A stretch of DNA of 62,500 nucleotides, from contig NZ_CP041767.1 of the NCBI RefSeq assembly GCF_022026395.1, forward strand, positions 207,501 through 270,000, in the 5' to 3' direction. The translations under genes and the position numbers were made by a program. Within the stretch, counting starts at the first letter, position 1, and each line of letters opens with the position of its first letter. Under the pieces are notes generated by a model. The model searched no databases and had not been told where the DNA came from. It saw nothing but the letters and a program-made list of their open reading frames with translations. Origin of the DNA: Brevibacillus brevis. GTDB lineage: Bacteria; Bacillota; Bacilli; Brevibacillales; Brevibacillaceae. Below are positions 10,310-19,263 of the stretch, one piece after another.

Positions 10310-10996
10310 GTGAGCACGGGTGTCGTGATCGTTGCAGCCGGTTCGGGTAAACGAATGGGTGGACAACGAAACAAGTTGTGGTTACCGCTTGCGGGCGAGC
10401 CGATCTTGGCTCATACGGTACGTCTTTTTGCCACTCATCCCGACATTGATGAAGTCGTGCTGGTGGTGAGTGAAGCAGACCACGCAGAAGTTATGGCCTG
10501 GATCTCGGCTGAAAAGCTGGCGGTCGTGGTTACTCTGGGTGGAGCAGAGCGACAAGACAGTGTGAGAAACGGCTTGGCATCACTATCCGCAAATTGCGAT
10601 TACGTACTGGTTCACGATGCTGCCCGTCCTTTCGTCACTCGCAAACAGATCAGTGACATGATCAAACAGGTGCAACAAGATCAGGCAACGATCATGGCAG
10701 TACCTGTCAAAGATACGATTAAAGTGGTGGGGGCAAATGGACTCGTAGAGTCAACTCCGGCACGGGAAAGCTTGTGGGCGGTTCAAACCCCACAAGCTTT
10801 TCGTATGTCTTTATTGCGAGAGGCACATCAGGCAGCTGAGGCAGCGGGGAAGCAGGGTACGGATGATGCGATGCTGGTTGAGTGGCTAGGTCATCCGGTA
10901 TCGATTATGCAGGGAAGCTATGAGAACATTAAGATTACGACGCCAGACGATCTGTGGTTTGGTGAAGAGATATTGCGGAAACGAAAGGGAGAGTAG
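10310..10996 (+). CDS. ispD: 2-C-methyl-D-erythritol 4-phosphate cytidylyltransferase
   Basis: 228 aa. Third step of the MEP isoprenoid pathway, MEP + CTP to CDP-ME. The nucleotide-binding motif AAGSGKRMG is at residues 8-16, and VHDAARPF (about 99) and the T-P-Q-A region (about 160) are family hallmarks. GTG start with AGGAGAGG 9 nt upstream. It is 3 bp from ispF, giving an ispD-ispF unit. Confidence 0.95.
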   Translation: MSTGVVIVAAGSGKRMGGQRNKLWLPLAGEPILAHTVRLFATHPDIDEVVLVVSEADHAEVMAWISAEKLAVVVTLGGAERQDSVRNGLASLSANCDYVLVHDAARPFVTRKQISDMIKQVQQDQATIMAVPVKDTIKVVGANGLVESTPARESLWAVQTPQAFRMSLLREAHQAAEAAGKQGTDDAMLVEWLGHPVSIMQGSYENIKITTPDDLWFGEEILRKRKGE

Positions 10997-10999
10997 CTC

Positions 11000-11473
11000 A
11001 TGCGTATTGGACAAGGTTTTGACGTGCATCAATTGGTAGAGGGACGTCCATGCATTATCGGAGGCGTCACCATCCCGTATGAAAAAGGTTTGCTAGGGCA
11101 TTCTGACGCGGACGTTCTTCTCCATGCGATTAGTGACGCGATTCTTGGTGCGATTGGTGAGGGGGATATTGGTCGTCATTTCCCGGATACAGACCCGGCT
11201 TTCAAGGATGCCGATAGCGTAAAGCTGCTGGAGCATGTATGGAAGCTGGTTCTGGAGCGCGGTTACCGTTTAGGAAACGTGGATGCAACGATCATTGCCC
11301 AAGCACCGAAGATGGCGCCGTACATCCCGCAAATGTGTGCAGTCATTGCCCGCGTGTTGGAGGCAGACGATCTCTCGCAAGTGAATGTGAAGGCGACGAC
11401 ATCGGAGAAACTCGGTTTTACAGGCAGAGGAGAAGGAATCGCTGCTCAGGCGGTATGCTTGCTTGTCAAGTAG
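11000..11473 (+). CDS. ispF: 2-C-methyl-D-erythritol 2,4-cyclodiphosphate synthase
   Basis: 157 aa, usual length. Converts CDP-ME-2-phosphate to MEcPP with release of CMP. The metal-binding GFDVH (residues 6-10) and [10 protein letters not shown] (about 34-43) motifs and the C-terminal [11 protein letters not shown] substrate loop are intact. It acts two steps after IspD, encoded just upstream. Confidence 0.96.
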   Translation: MRIGQGFDVHQLVEGRPCIIGGVTIPYEKGLLGHSDADVLLHAISDAILGAIGEGDIGRHFPDTDPAFKDADSVKLLEHVWKLVLERGYRLGNVDATIIAQAPKMAPYIPQMCAVIARVLEADDLSQVNVKATTSEKLGFTGRGEGIAAQAVCLLVK

Positions 11474-11560
11474 AGGGGCAAGGTGTAACATAAAGCCTTA
11501 GATACGTTTTTACTTAGGTCAAGGTTATAGCCTTTTACATTCATAAGGATGGTGCTACCA

Positions 11561-13027
11561 ATGGCGAAAGAAATTCGCACTCGTTATGCGCCGAGTCCTA
11601 CGGGGCATTTACACATCGGCGGTGCGCGAACAGCGCTCTTCAATTATCTTTTTGCGAAACATCACGGTGGTTCATTCATCGTTCGGATTGAAGATACGGA
11701 CCAAACGCGCAATAAGGAAAATGCGGACGAAGAACAAATGAAAAACCTGAAATGGCTCGGCGTAACATGGGAAGAAGGTACAGACGTTGGTGGACCATAT
11801 GGACCGTACCGTCAAACAGAGCGCCTGGACATTTATCGGAAATATATCGATCAACTGCTGGCAGAAGGCAAAGCGTACTACTGCTACGCGACAAAAGAAG
11901 AGTTGGATGCAGAGCGTGAAGAACAGCTCGCGCGTGGAGAAACGCCACGTATTCTGGAAAAGCATCGCCATGTAACGGACGAGCAGCGTGCTCAGTACGA
12001 AGCAGAAGGCCGAGTGCCATCCATTCACTTCCTCGTTCAGGATGATCGCGAGTATGTCGTGAACGACCTGATTCGTGGCCAGGTAACATTCAACTCCAAC
12101 GAGATGGGCGATTTCGTTATTTGCCGTCCGGATGGGATTCCTACATACAACTTCGCCGTTGTAGTGGACGACTATTTGATGAAAATTAGCCACGTCATCC
12201 GTGGAGAAGAGCATCTGTCCAACACGCCTCGTCAATTGATGATTTATGAAGCGTTTGGGTGGGAAGCGCCTGACTTTGCTCACTTGGCACTGATCCTCAA
12301 CCAAGACGGTAAAAAGATGTCCAAGCGCGACGAGAGCATTCTTCAGTTCATTGAACAGTATCGTGACCTCGGCTTCTTGCCAGAAGCAATCGTGAACTTC
12401 CTTGTTCTTTTGGGATGGTCTCCAGGTGGCGAGGAAGAGATTTTCTTAATGGAAGATCTGATCAAGCTGTTCTCTATGGACCGCGTGAACAAGTCGCCAG
12501 CTGTCTTTGATGCAACGAAGATGAACTGGATGAACAACTTCTATTTGAAGCGCCAACCGCTGGATATGATCACAGACATGTGTATCCCGCATCTGCAAAA
12601 GGCTGGCTTCATCGAAGAGAATTTGTCTGCCGAGAAGCGCGAATGGGTTCGCAGTATCGTAGGTCTGTACCAGGAACAAATGTCCTACTGTGCGCAAATC
12701 GTTCCGTTGGCAGCTCTTTTCTTCCTCGACGAAGTGGTGTACGATGAAGAAGCAACTCTGGTGCTGAAAGAACCGCAATTGCCGGAAGTACTGACTTCCT
12801 TTGTGAAACACCTTTCTGCCCAGGATGCATATAATGTGGATGTTATTAAAGCGGTACTCAAGGACGTGCAAAAGGAAACGGGTCACAAAGGCAAGGCGTT
12901 GTTTATGCCGGTTCGCGTAGGAGCAACTGGCCAGGCGCATGGTCGTGATTTGGCAGAGACGTTGTATCTGCTCGGCCGCGACAAGGTGATTGCACGCGCA
13001 CAGCAAGTAATTGCAAACGGTCAGTAA
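11561..13027 (+). CDS. gltX: Glutamyl-tRNA synthetase
   Basis: 488 aa class I synthetase. HIGH-type motif HLHIGG (about residues 17-22) and KMSKR (about 250). In organisms relying on GatCAB this enzyme also charges tRNA-Gln with glutamate; that is known of Bacilli, not shown here. ATG 11561 follows AAGGATGGTG; the ATG at 11549 overlaps that site and is rejected. The downstream T-box separates its control from cysE-cysS. Confidence 0.96.
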   Translation: MAKEIRTRYAPSPTGHLHIGGARTALFNYLFAKHHGGSFIVRIEDTDQTRNKENADEEQMKNLKWLGVTWEEGTDVGGPYGPYRQTERLDIYRKYIDQLLAEGKAYYCYATKEELDAEREEQLARGETPRILEKHRHVTDEQRAQYEAEGRVPSIHFLVQDDREYVVNDLIRGQVTFNSNEMGDFVICRPDGIPTYNFAVVVDDYLMKISHVIRGEEHLSNTPRQLMIYEAFGWEAPDFAHLALILNQDGKKMSKRDESILQFIEQYRDLGFLPEAIVNFLVLLGWSPGGEEEIFLMEDLIKLFSMDRVNKSPAVFDATKMNWMNNFYLKRQPLDMITDMCIPHLQKAGFIEENLSAEKREWVRSIVGLYQEQMSYCAQIVPLAALFFLDEVVYDEEATLVLKEPQLPEVLTSFVKHLSAQDAYNVDVIKAVLKDVQKETGHKGKALFMPVRVGATGQAHGRDLAETLYLLGRDKVIARAQQVIANGQ

Positions 13028-13049
13028 GTATTGGCTGGTTTTCTTTTAT

Positions 13050-13346
13050 AAATATGGAATGCGACGATCAGGAGAAGTACAACAGTCTGCACATCTACAG
13101 AGAGGATGGATAGGTGAGAGCCATCTGATGTGCCCTGTATGGAAATGCCCCTGTGAGCAATGAGCTGAACCTATCTTTTTGAAAAGATGTCAGTAGGCGC
13201 CATCGGCTTCCCGCCGTTATCGGGATAAGAGCGAGATCGTTCAAAGTTGTTTGTTAAGTCTTTGCAGCCAAGACGATCTAAGCAGAGTGGAACCACGGTA
13301 AACCCGTCTCTGTCCCTTCGTATTTGAGGGGATGGGGACGTTTTTT
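13050..13346 (+). promoter_or_regulatory. T-box riboswitch, probably tRNA-Cys responsive
   Basis: The 3' T-box motif AGAGTGGAACCACGG (13284-13298) precedes a terminator hairpin (13305-13316 with 13329-13340, then six T). Upstream sequence has Stem I features: an AGTA-like bulge near 13076, an AGAGAGG element (about 13099-13105) and a GGTGAGAGCC loop (about 13111-13120). A TGC triplet at 13146-13148 sits in the expected specifier loop after GGAAA, matching cysteine. Uncharged tRNA-Cys would favour read-through into cysE-cysS. Confidence 0.9.
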
Positions 13347-13403
13347 ATTTTAGAGGAAGTTGAACACTCGGCAGGTAAATCAGGCAGGAGGTGCCACCCA
13401 AAA

Positions 13404-14069
13404 ATGTTAGCACAGATGAGAGATGACATTCATGCTGTTTTTGAACGAGACCCGGCTGCGCGCAGTACGTTGGAAGTCGTCATGACCTATTCCGGTTTGC
13501 ACGCGATATGGGGGCACCGGATTGCCCACAGGCTCTGGAAGGCTGAGCTGTGTACACTCGCCCGAATTGTTTCTCAACTATCCCGTTTTTTCACGGGAAT
13601 TGAGATTCACCCGGGCGCAACTATTGGCCGCGGCCTGTTCATTGACCATGGCATGGGTGTTGTGATCGGAGAAACATGCGAAATCGGAGACAATGTAACG
13701 ATTTATCAAGGGGTTACACTCGGGGGAACAGGTAAAGAAAAAGGGAAGCGTCACCCTACGATCGGCAATGATGTCATTATTGCGACGGGAGCAAAAGTGT
13801 TGGGCTCCTTCAAAATTGGCGATAATTCAAAGATAGGGGCTGGTGCTGTTGTCTTGCAGGAGGTACCGCCTAACTCGACCGTAGTAGGAATCAAGGGACG
13901 CATCGTCATTCAGGATGGCAAGCGGGTCAAAAACGATCTCGACCATGTAAACATGCCAGACCCGGTAGCGGATACGATTCGTATGATGCAAAAGGAAATT
14001 GATCAATTACGCAAAGAATTGGAGCTTTTGAGGGAGGATAAAAAGAACGATGGGCATTCAGCTAACTAA
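13404..14069 (+). CDS. cysE: Serine O-acetyltransferase
   Basis: 221 aa. Makes O-acetylserine from serine and acetyl-CoA for cysteine synthesis. An N-terminal helical domain is followed by a left-handed beta-helix of hexapeptide repeats (about residues 70-165) with the catalytic-region histidines in [16 protein letters not shown] 13404 follows GCAGGAGGTG; an in-frame ATG at 13332 lies inside the T-box terminator and is rejected. It overlaps cysS by 20 bp, implying translational coupling. Confidence 0.95.
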   Translation: MLAQMRDDIHAVFERDPAARSTLEVVMTYSGLHAIWGHRIAHRLWKAELCTLARIVSQLSRFFTGIEIHPGATIGRGLFIDHGMGVVIGETCEIGDNVTIYQGVTLGGTGKEKGKRHPTIGNDVIIATGAKVLGSFKIGDNSKIGAGAVVLQEVPPNSTVVGIKGRIVIQDGKRVKNDLDHVNMPDPVADTIRMMQKEIDQLRKELELLREDKKNDGHSAN

Positions 14070-15456
14070 CACGATGACACGGCGAAAGGAACCGTTTCAC
14101 ACATTGGAGCCAGGAAAGGTAAAAATGTACGTGTGCGGCCCGACCGTGTACAATTACATCCACATTGGAAATGCGCGCCCTGCCATTGTATTTGATACAT
14201 TGCGCCGTTACTTGAAATATCGTGGCTACGAAGTGACATTCGTGCAAAATATTACGGACGTAGATGACAAACTGATTCGTGTGGCGAATCAGGAGGGTGT
14301 CACTGTCAAAGAAGTGGCGGATCGATACACAGATGCGTACAATGCTGATCTGAAATCACTGAACGTATCACCACCGGATATTCAACCGCGAGTGATGCAG
14401 ACAATTCCAGAAATCATTGAATTCGTGCAAGGACTGATTGAAAAAGGCTTCGCCTATGAGAGTGAAGGTGACGTCTATTTCCGCACAGGACGTTTTCAGG
14501 AATACGGAAAGCTATCGCATCAACCGTTGGATGATTTGCAGGCAGGTGCTCGTGTGGAAATCAACGAGAAAAAGGAACATCCCCTGGACTTTGTACTTTG
14601 GAAAGCGGCTAAGACTGGAGAAGTTACCTGGAATAGTCCGTGGGGCGAAGGAAGACCGGGATGGCATATTGAGTGCTCGGCAATGGCCCTGAAGTTTTTG
14701 GGTGAGGAAATCGATATCCATGCGGGCGGAACAGACCTTGTGTTCCCGCATCACGAAAACGAAATTGCCCAGTCGGAGTGCTTTACGGGTAAAGTTTTTG
14801 CTCGCTACTGGCTACACAACGGGATGCTCAATATCGATAACGAAAAAATGTCCAAATCTCTCGGGAATTTCTTGCTTGCACGCGATCTTTCGGAAAAATT
14901 CGGTGGTCAATTAATTCGCTTCTTTATGCTTCAGGGACACTATCGCAACCCGATCAATTTTAGCGAAGAGTTGATCGAACAAGCGGCCAATGGTTTGGAT
15001 AGAATCAAGACGGCGTATACGAATCTGTCCCATCGACTGGATACCGTGCGCGCAGAAGAGCCGAATGATCAGGCACAGGAGCAGGCACGAATCATTGGAG
15101 AGCTTCGCGAGCGCTTCATTGCTGAGATGGATGATGATATTAATACTGCGAATGCGATTACCGTTATTTTTGACGTCGTGAAGGAAGCCAACCTGTATTT
15201 GCGTCATCAAAATGTAGGCGAAACCGAAGTTCGTGCGTACATGGATTTGTTGGTGGAGTTGACGGAAGTTCTTGGTCTTGAAATTGCAGAAGGGCAGGAG
15301 CTGTTGGATAGTGAGATTGATGCGTTAATCGAAGAGCGCACAGAAGCTCGCAAAGCAAGAAACTTTGCGCGTTCTGACGAAATCCGCGATCTGCTCGCAG
15401 CAAAAGGAATCGTGCTGGAGGACACGCCACAAGGTGTTCGCTGGCGTCGAAAATAA
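14050..15456 (+). CDS. cysS: Cysteinyl-tRNA synthetase
   Basis: 468 aa class I synthetase. [16 protein letters not shown] (about residues 28-43) holds the first zinc cysteine and the HIGN form of HIGH; KMSKS is near residue 266; further zinc ligands fall in the HIECSAMA and HHENE regions. It starts inside the 3' end of cysE and shares the Cys T-box, so charging enzyme and cysteine supply respond together. Confidence 0.96.
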   Translation: MGIQLTNTMTRRKEPFHTLEPGKVKMYVCGPTVYNYIHIGNARPAIVFDTLRRYLKYRGYEVTFVQNITDVDDKLIRVANQEGVTVKEVADRYTDAYNADLKSLNVSPPDIQPRVMQTIPEIIEFVQGLIEKGFAYESEGDVYFRTGRFQEYGKLSHQPLDDLQAGARVEINEKKEHPLDFVLWKAAKTGEVTWNSPWGEGRPGWHIECSAMALKFLGEEIDIHAGGTDLVFPHHENEIAQSECFTGKVFARYWLHNGMLNIDNEKMSKSLGNFLLARDLSEKFGGQLIRFFMLQGHYRNPINFSEELIEQAANGLDRIKTAYTNLSHRLDTVRAEEPNDQAQEQARIIGELRERFIAEMDDDINTANAITVIFDVVKEANLYLRHQNVGETEVRAYMDLLVELTEVLGLEIAEGQELLDSEIDALIEERTEARKARNFARSDEIRDLLAAKGIVLEDTPQGVRWRRK

Positions 15457-15473
15457 GGGGCCGAAGAAAATAG

Positions 15474-15878
15474 ATGCAAAAAGAAGAACTGACCCGAGAT
15501 CCTAATCTGACAAATCCACTCGTGCTTGCCTTCCTCGGTGATGCTACCTATTCGCACTGTGTCAGGTATCATTTGATCGCCAAGGGGCTGGTTAAACCAA
15601 ACCAGCTCCACAAGGCGGCAAACCGCTATGTTTCAGCGAAAGCACAGGCCAATGTGTTGTTGACGTTAATGCCCACATTGCCAGAGGAAGAATTGAATGT
15701 AGTGAAGCGGGGGCGGAATGCCAAATCCGGCTCCAGTGCCAAAAACGCCGATATTATCGACTACCGTCATGCAACGGCTTTTGAAGCATTGATCGGGTAC
15801 CTGTACTTGAGTGGAAAAGAAGAGCGGATCGCTGAAATTGTGCAGCAGGCTTTTGCCATAGTGGAAGGAGAATCATGA
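15474..15878 (+). CDS. mrnC: Mini-ribonuclease III
   Basis: 134 aa RNase III catalytic domain without a dsRNA-binding domain. LAFLGDATY near the N-terminus and FEALIGYLYL near residue 102 are the two acidic motifs of the active site. In Bacilli it matures the ends of 23S rRNA. It lies between cysS and rlmB, as in B. subtilis. Confidence 0.93.
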   Translation: MQKEELTRDPNLTNPLVLAFLGDATYSHCVRYHLIAKGLVKPNQLHKAANRYVSAKAQANVLLTLMPTLPEEELNVVKRGRNAKSGSSAKNADIIDYRHATAFEALIGYLYLSGKEERIAEIVQQAFAIVEGES

Positions 15879-15879
15879 A

Positions 15880-16635
15880 ATGAGTGAAGAGTGGATTCTG
15901 GGGAAAAACCCCGTCATCGAGGCTTTGCGATCTGGCCGTACGATCAATAAGATTTGGATTGCAGAGGGAACGAATAAAAATCTGATGGGGCCTGTCTTTG
16001 CCTTGGCAAAAGAACAGGGTGTCATTGTGACGACAGCGAACCGCAAAAAGCTGGATCAGCTCGTGTCGACGGACAACCATCAGGGTGTTGTGGCTTCTGT
16101 TGCTGCTTACGATTACGTAGAAGTAGACGATATTTTGAAGCGGGCAGAGGAAAAAAACGAAGCGCCGTTCATTTTGCTGTTGGACGAGCTGGAAGATCCG
16201 CATAACCTAGGCTCCATCATGCGGACAGCCGATGCAGTTGGGGCTCATGGTGTCATCATTCCGAAACGGCGTTCTGTCAGTCTTACAGCAACAGTGGCAA
16301 AAGCTTCGGCTGGGGCAATCAACTACGTGCCAGTAGCGCGAGTGACGAATTTGGTTCGTACCATGGAAGAGCTCAAAGAACGCGGTGTTTGGATCGCAGG
16401 AACAGACGCGAGTGCCAAACAAGATTTCCGCGAGGGTGATTATACGATGCCGCTTGCGATTGTCATTGGCAGTGAAGGAAAAGGCATGAGTCGTCTCGTC
16501 CGGGAAAACTGTGATTTTCTGTACAGCCTTCCGATGGCGGGAAATGTTACCTCACTCAATGCTTCTGTAGCAGCTGCCTTGTTGATGTATGAAGTCTATC
16601 GCTCCAGGAGTCCAATTCCGACGCGGGTGAAATGA
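15880..16635 (+). CDS. rlmB: 23S rRNA (guanosine-2'-O-)-methyltransferase RlmB (TrmH/SpoU family)
   Basis: 251 aa. The N-terminal substrate-binding domain is followed by a SPOUT knot. The three motifs are visible: DPHNLGSIMRTADA (about 107), VIGSEGKGMS (about 195) and LPMAGNVTSLNASVA (about 214). Modifies a 23S rRNA guanosine by family knowledge. The start is 2 bp after the mrnC stop with GGAAGGAG 9 nt upstream. Confidence 0.92.
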   Translation: MSEEWILGKNPVIEALRSGRTINKIWIAEGTNKNLMGPVFALAKEQGVIVTTANRKKLDQLVSTDNHQGVVASVAAYDYVEVDDILKRAEEKNEAPFILLLDELEDPHNLGSIMRTADAVGAHGVIIPKRRSVSLTATVAKASAGAINYVPVARVTNLVRTMEELKERGVWIAGTDASAKQDFREGDYTMPLAIVIGSEGKGMSRLVRENCDFLYSLPMAGNVTSLNASVAAALLMYEVYRSRSPIPTRVK

Positions 16636-16636
16636 C

Positions 16637-17161
16637 ATGGCGAAACGAAAAGCCAAGCAGCTGTTGATCGTAGATGGATACAATATCATCGGCGCCTGGC
16701 CCGATCTGCGCCTGCTGAAGGATCAAGAGCGGATGGACGAGGCGCGTGATCAATTAATCGCAAAAATGGCTGAGTACCAGAGCTACACTGGTGTGAAGGT
16801 CATCATTGTCTTCGATGCGTACAACGTTCCTGGCATTGGCCGTCAAATGGAAGACTTCCAGGTTGAAGTTTATTTTACGAAGAAAAAGGAGACGGCAGAC
16901 GAGAAAATTGAGCAGTTAGTCTCCCAATTTCACAATAAAAATCGACAAATTTATGTAGCAACTTCTGACTATACCTCTCAACGTGTCATATTTGGGCAGG
17001 GGGCTTTGCGCAAATCAGCGCGGGAGTTGTTGCTCGATATGGAAAATGCAGGCAAGGAAATCAAGAAACAAGTCGAAAAAACGCAAGAAGAACGTTTCTC
17101 CACGCGGATTACGCTGAATGATGAAATAGCGAAAATATTCGAAAAATGGAGAAGGGAATAA
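16637..17161 (+). CDS. yacP: NYN-domain ribonuclease-like protein (YacP/Rae1 family)
   Basis: 174 aa. The PIN-like NYN domain starts with LLIVDGYNIIGAW (residues 8-20), and further acidic residues occur in VVFDAYN-type and ATSDY segments. The B. subtilis relative Rae1 cleaves mRNA in the ribosomal A site; I infer the same role. The sigH promoter lies close to its stop codon. Confidence 0.88.
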   Translation: MAKRKAKQLLIVDGYNIIGAWPDLRLLKDQERMDEARDQLIAKMAEYQSYTGVKVIIVFDAYNVPGIGRQMEDFQVEVYFTKKKETADEKIEQLVSQFHNKNRQIYVATSDYTSQRVIFGQGALRKSARELLLDMENAGKEIKKQVEKTQEERFSTRITLNDEIAKIFEKWRRE

Positions 17162-17172
17162 CTTGGATTCGG

Positions 17173-17202
17173 TTGACGCTTTTTTACGGCATCATGTATA
17201 AT
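17173..17202 (+). promoter_or_regulatory. SigA-type promoter of sigH
   Basis: TTGACG (17173-17178), 18 bp, consensus TATAAT (17197-17202), located just after yacP. It gives sigH independent vegetative transcription. Confidence 0.8.
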
Positions 17203-17244
17203 AGCGCTATCTATTGGAGAAACCGGTTGGCGGAGGGATCATTT

Positions 17245-17895
17245 GTGAGTGTTGACCTCAAGGAGTTAAAACATGCCCAATATGAACTAATGACCGACGA
17301 AGAAGTAGTCGACCTGGTTCGCGATAATGACGCCGAAGCTTTGGAGTATTTGATCAACAAATACAAGAACTTCGTTCGTGCCAAAGCGAGATCCTATTTT
17401 CTTATTGGGGCTGACCGCGAAGACATCGTGCAGGAAGGGATGATCGGACTGTACAAGTCTATTCGCGACTTCCGAGGAGACAAGCTCACGTCGTTCAAAG
17501 CATTTGCCGAGCTGTGTATTACCCGTCAGATCATTACCGCGATCAAGACAGCGACACGCCAAAAGCACATCCCGCTCAATTCTTACGTTTCACTGGACAA
17601 GCCTATCTATGATGAAGATTCTGACCGCACACTTCTCGATGTGATCTCGGGAACAAAAGTGACCGATCCAGAGGAATTGTTTATCAATCGGGAAGAGTTC
17701 GATGATATCGAGGGCAAGATGAGTGAAATTTTGAGCGACTTAGAGCGCCAGGTTCTCATGCTCTATTTGGATGGACGATCCTATCAGCAGATTGCCGTCG
17801 AGCTGAAGCGTCACGTCAAGTCTATTGATAATGCATTGCAGCGAGTAAAGCGCAAGCTAGAGCGCTATTTGGAAGGAAGAGAGATTCATCTGTAG
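17245..17895 (+). CDS. sigH: RNA polymerase sigma-H factor
   Basis: 216 aa sigma-70 family factor that directs early-sporulation and stationary-phase genes. Region 2 contains DREDIVQEGMIGLYKSIRDF (about residues 53-72), and region 4 the helix-turn-helix YQQIAVELKRHVKSIDNAL near the C-terminus. GTG 17245 follows GGAGGG; upstream in-frame codons belong to the promoter region. The stop codon is embedded in its terminator. Confidence 0.95.
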   Translation: MSVDLKELKHAQYELMTDEEVVDLVRDNDAEALEYLINKYKNFVRAKARSYFLIGADREDIVQEGMIGLYKSIRDFRGDKLTSFKAFAELCITRQIITAIKTATRQKHIPLNSYVSLDKPIYDEDSDRTLLDVISGTKVTDPEELFINREEFDDIEGKMSEILSDLERQVLMLYLDGRSYQQIAVELKRHVKSIDNALQRVKRKLERYLEGREIHL

Positions 17896-17916
17896 AGAAT
17901 CTCTCTTTTTATTTTG
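17879..17916 (+). terminator. Intrinsic terminator after sigH
   Basis: GAGAGATTC (17879-17887) pairs perfectly with GAATCTCTC (17897-17905), followed by five T. The sigH stop codon lies in the loop. Confidence 0.9.
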
Positions 17917-17952
17917 GAAGCAAAAGGACTATCTCTTGTCAAGTCATTTTGT

Positions 17953-17981
17953 TTGACATGGGTATTTCGGTATGATAAATT
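17953..17981 (+). promoter_or_regulatory. Probable promoter of rpmG-secE-nusG
   Basis: Consensus TTGACA (17953-17958), 17 bp, weak TAAATT (17976-17981). Only the -35 is convincing. Confidence 0.45.
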
Positions 17982-17986
17982 TATTT

Positions 17987-18027
17987 AGGTAGCCATAGAC
18001 TCTTATCTCTCTGTTCTATGGTTACTT
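17987..18027 (+). other. Large inverted repeat in the rpmG-secE-nusG leader
   Basis: AGGTAGCCATAGA (17987-17999) pairs over all 13 positions (two G-T) with TCTATGGTTACTT (18015-18027) around a 15-nt loop. No T-run follows, so it is not a simple terminator. It lies just downstream of the probable promoter and about 105 nt before rpmG. Confidence 0.6.
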
Positions 18028-18132
18028 AGGTGAATGAAATGGTCTGGAAAAAGTAGCGGTTTTCCCGTACTATTTATCATCGGGGTACTTTTAACTAATA
18101 GCAGGTTTGAAATGAGATGGAGGTGGCAATAA

Positions 18133-18282
18133 ATGCGAGTAAACATCACGTTGGCGTGCACCGAGTGTGGCGAGCGTAACTATATCTCCACAAAGAACAA
18201 GCGCACCACTACTGAACGTGTTGAACTGAAAAAGTATTGCTCCCGTGACAAGAAGCAAACCCTTCATCGCGAGACGAAGTAA
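18133..18282 (+). CDS. rpmG: 50S ribosomal protein L33
   Basis: 49 aa, the standard length. Begins MRVNITLAC. It has C9-x-x-C12 and a third cysteine in KKYCSRD but lacks the fourth, so the zinc ribbon is incomplete, intermediate between zinc-binding and zinc-free L33 forms. ATG 18133 follows ATGGAGGTGG. Its TAA overlaps the ATG of secE. The order rpmG-secE-nusG is the Bacillus arrangement. Confidence 0.95.
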   Translation: MRVNITLACTECGERNYISTKNKRTTTERVELKKYCSRDKKQTLHRETK

Positions 18283-18530
18283 TGGTTGATGCGACGAAGT
18301 CAGGGGGTGGCAAAGTGGGTTTTTTATCACGAATCGGAGCCAGTTTTCGCCGTACCGGTGGTTTTTTTAGTGACGTAATGTCCGAGCTAAAGAAAGTCCG
18401 TTGGCCCAACCGTAAAGAGTTAACAACCTATACGCTTGTTGTACTCGTTACGGTCGTGCTCCTTGCAATATTCTTCTTCGTCGTTGATTTGGGTATCTCG
18501 CGCTTGATCGATTTGATTCTAGGAACGTAA
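18282..18530 (+). CDS. secE: Preprotein translocase subunit SecE
   Basis: 82 aa if read from ATG 18282 (TAATG overlap with rpmG), or 71 aa from GTG 18315, which has the better ribosome-binding site (AGGGGGTGG). The SecE signature SELKKVRWPNRKEL precedes one transmembrane helix near the C-terminus. It clamps SecY in the translocon. The true start is uncertain; the extra N-terminal residues are not conserved in the family. Confidence 0.92.
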   Translation: MVDATKSGGGKVGFLSRIGASFRRTGGFFSDVMSELKKVRWPNRKELTTYTLVVLVTVVLLAIFFFVVDLGISRLIDLILGT

Positions 18531-18552
18531 TTATGCAAGTCTTAGGAGGGAC

Positions 18553-18567
18553 GGACGGTTATCGTCC
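18553..18567 (+). other. Small hairpin between ribosome-binding site and start of nusG
   Basis: GGACG-GTTAT-CGTCC, a perfect 5-bp stem. AGGAGGG (18544-18550) is 25 nt from ATG 18576; folding this stem shortens the gap to about 10 nt. Confidence 0.55.
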
Positions 18568-18575
18568 TGTTGGAT

Positions 18576-19112
18576 ATGGAAAAAGCATGGTATGTACTTC
18601 ATACGTACTCAGGTTACGAAAACAAGGTAAAAGCAAATCTGGAGAAGCGACTCGAGTCGATGGGCATGGAAGACAAGATCTTTCGCGTTCTTGTTCCCAC
18701 TGAAGAAGAGGTGGAAACCAAGGATGGTAAAAAGCGCACCGTCACGAAAAAAGTGTTTCCTGGATACGTCCTTGTTGAAATGGTGATGACGGACGACTCT
18801 TGGTATGTCGTGCGCAACACCCCTGGGGTTACCGGCTTTGTCGGATCCACGGGTGCTGGCTCTAAACCGACAGCGCTGCGTCCTGAAGAGGCCGATACGA
18901 TTCTCAAGCAAATGGGAATCGAAATTCCCAAGATCAAAGTCGATTTTGCTCTCCGCGATATGGTGCGCGTCACAGATGGTCCGTTTTCCAATCGCACCGG
19001 GGAGATTATCGAGATTTACCCGGACAGGCAGAAGGTTCGCGTGTTGGTGGACATCTTCGGTCGCGAAACACCGGTAGAGCTAGACTTTACACAAGTTCAA
19101 CAATTGGATTAG
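18576..19112 (+). CDS. nusG: Transcription termination/antitermination factor NusG
   Basis: 178 aa. N-terminal NGN domain (WYVLHTYSGYENKVK; VFPGYVLVEMVMTD near residue 62) and a C-terminal KOW domain (VTDGPFSNRTGEI, about 130). It binds RNA polymerase and tunes pausing and elongation. The start is ATG 18576; an in-frame TTG at 18570 is possible. The ribosome-binding site is unusually far away, with a hairpin between. Confidence 0.94.
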   Translation: MEKAWYVLHTYSGYENKVKANLEKRLESMGMEDKIFRVLVPTEEEVETKDGKKRTVTKKVFPGYVLVEMVMTDDSWYVVRNTPGVTGFVGSTGAGSKPTALRPEEADTILKQMGIEIPKIKVDFALRDMVRVTDGPFSNRTGEIIEIYPDRQKVRVLVDIFGRETPVELDFTQVQQLD

Positions 19113-19120
19113 GATTCAAC

Positions 19121-19149
19121 TTGAAAAGTATCGCGCTATGTGGTACATT
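19121..19149 (+). promoter_or_regulatory. Promoter of rplK-rplA
   Basis: TTGAAA (19121-19126), 17 bp, TACATT (19144-19149) with an extended -10 TG (19141-19142). Confidence 0.6.
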
Positions 19150-19210
19150 TCATTTTGTTTTAACAATCCCACAACACTATTTGGGGTTTCTTGCACTCTC
19201 ACTATAGATC

Positions 19211-19263
19211 GAAAGTCTTTTACATACAGACTTTCAAAAAACGGTGGGAGGGGGCATTCCCCC
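19211..19263 (+). other. Two hairpins in the rplK leader
   Basis: GAAAGTCT (19211-19218) pairs with AGACTTTC (19228-19235), followed by an A-run rather than a T-run. A second hairpin, GGGGG-CATT-CCCCC (19250-19263), ends about 20 nt before the rplK ribosome-binding site. Confidence 0.6.

Noticed and set aside
13332..13403. N-terminal extension of CysE from ATG 13332
   Set aside because: The ATG sits in the T-box terminator stem; a strong site precedes ATG 13404.
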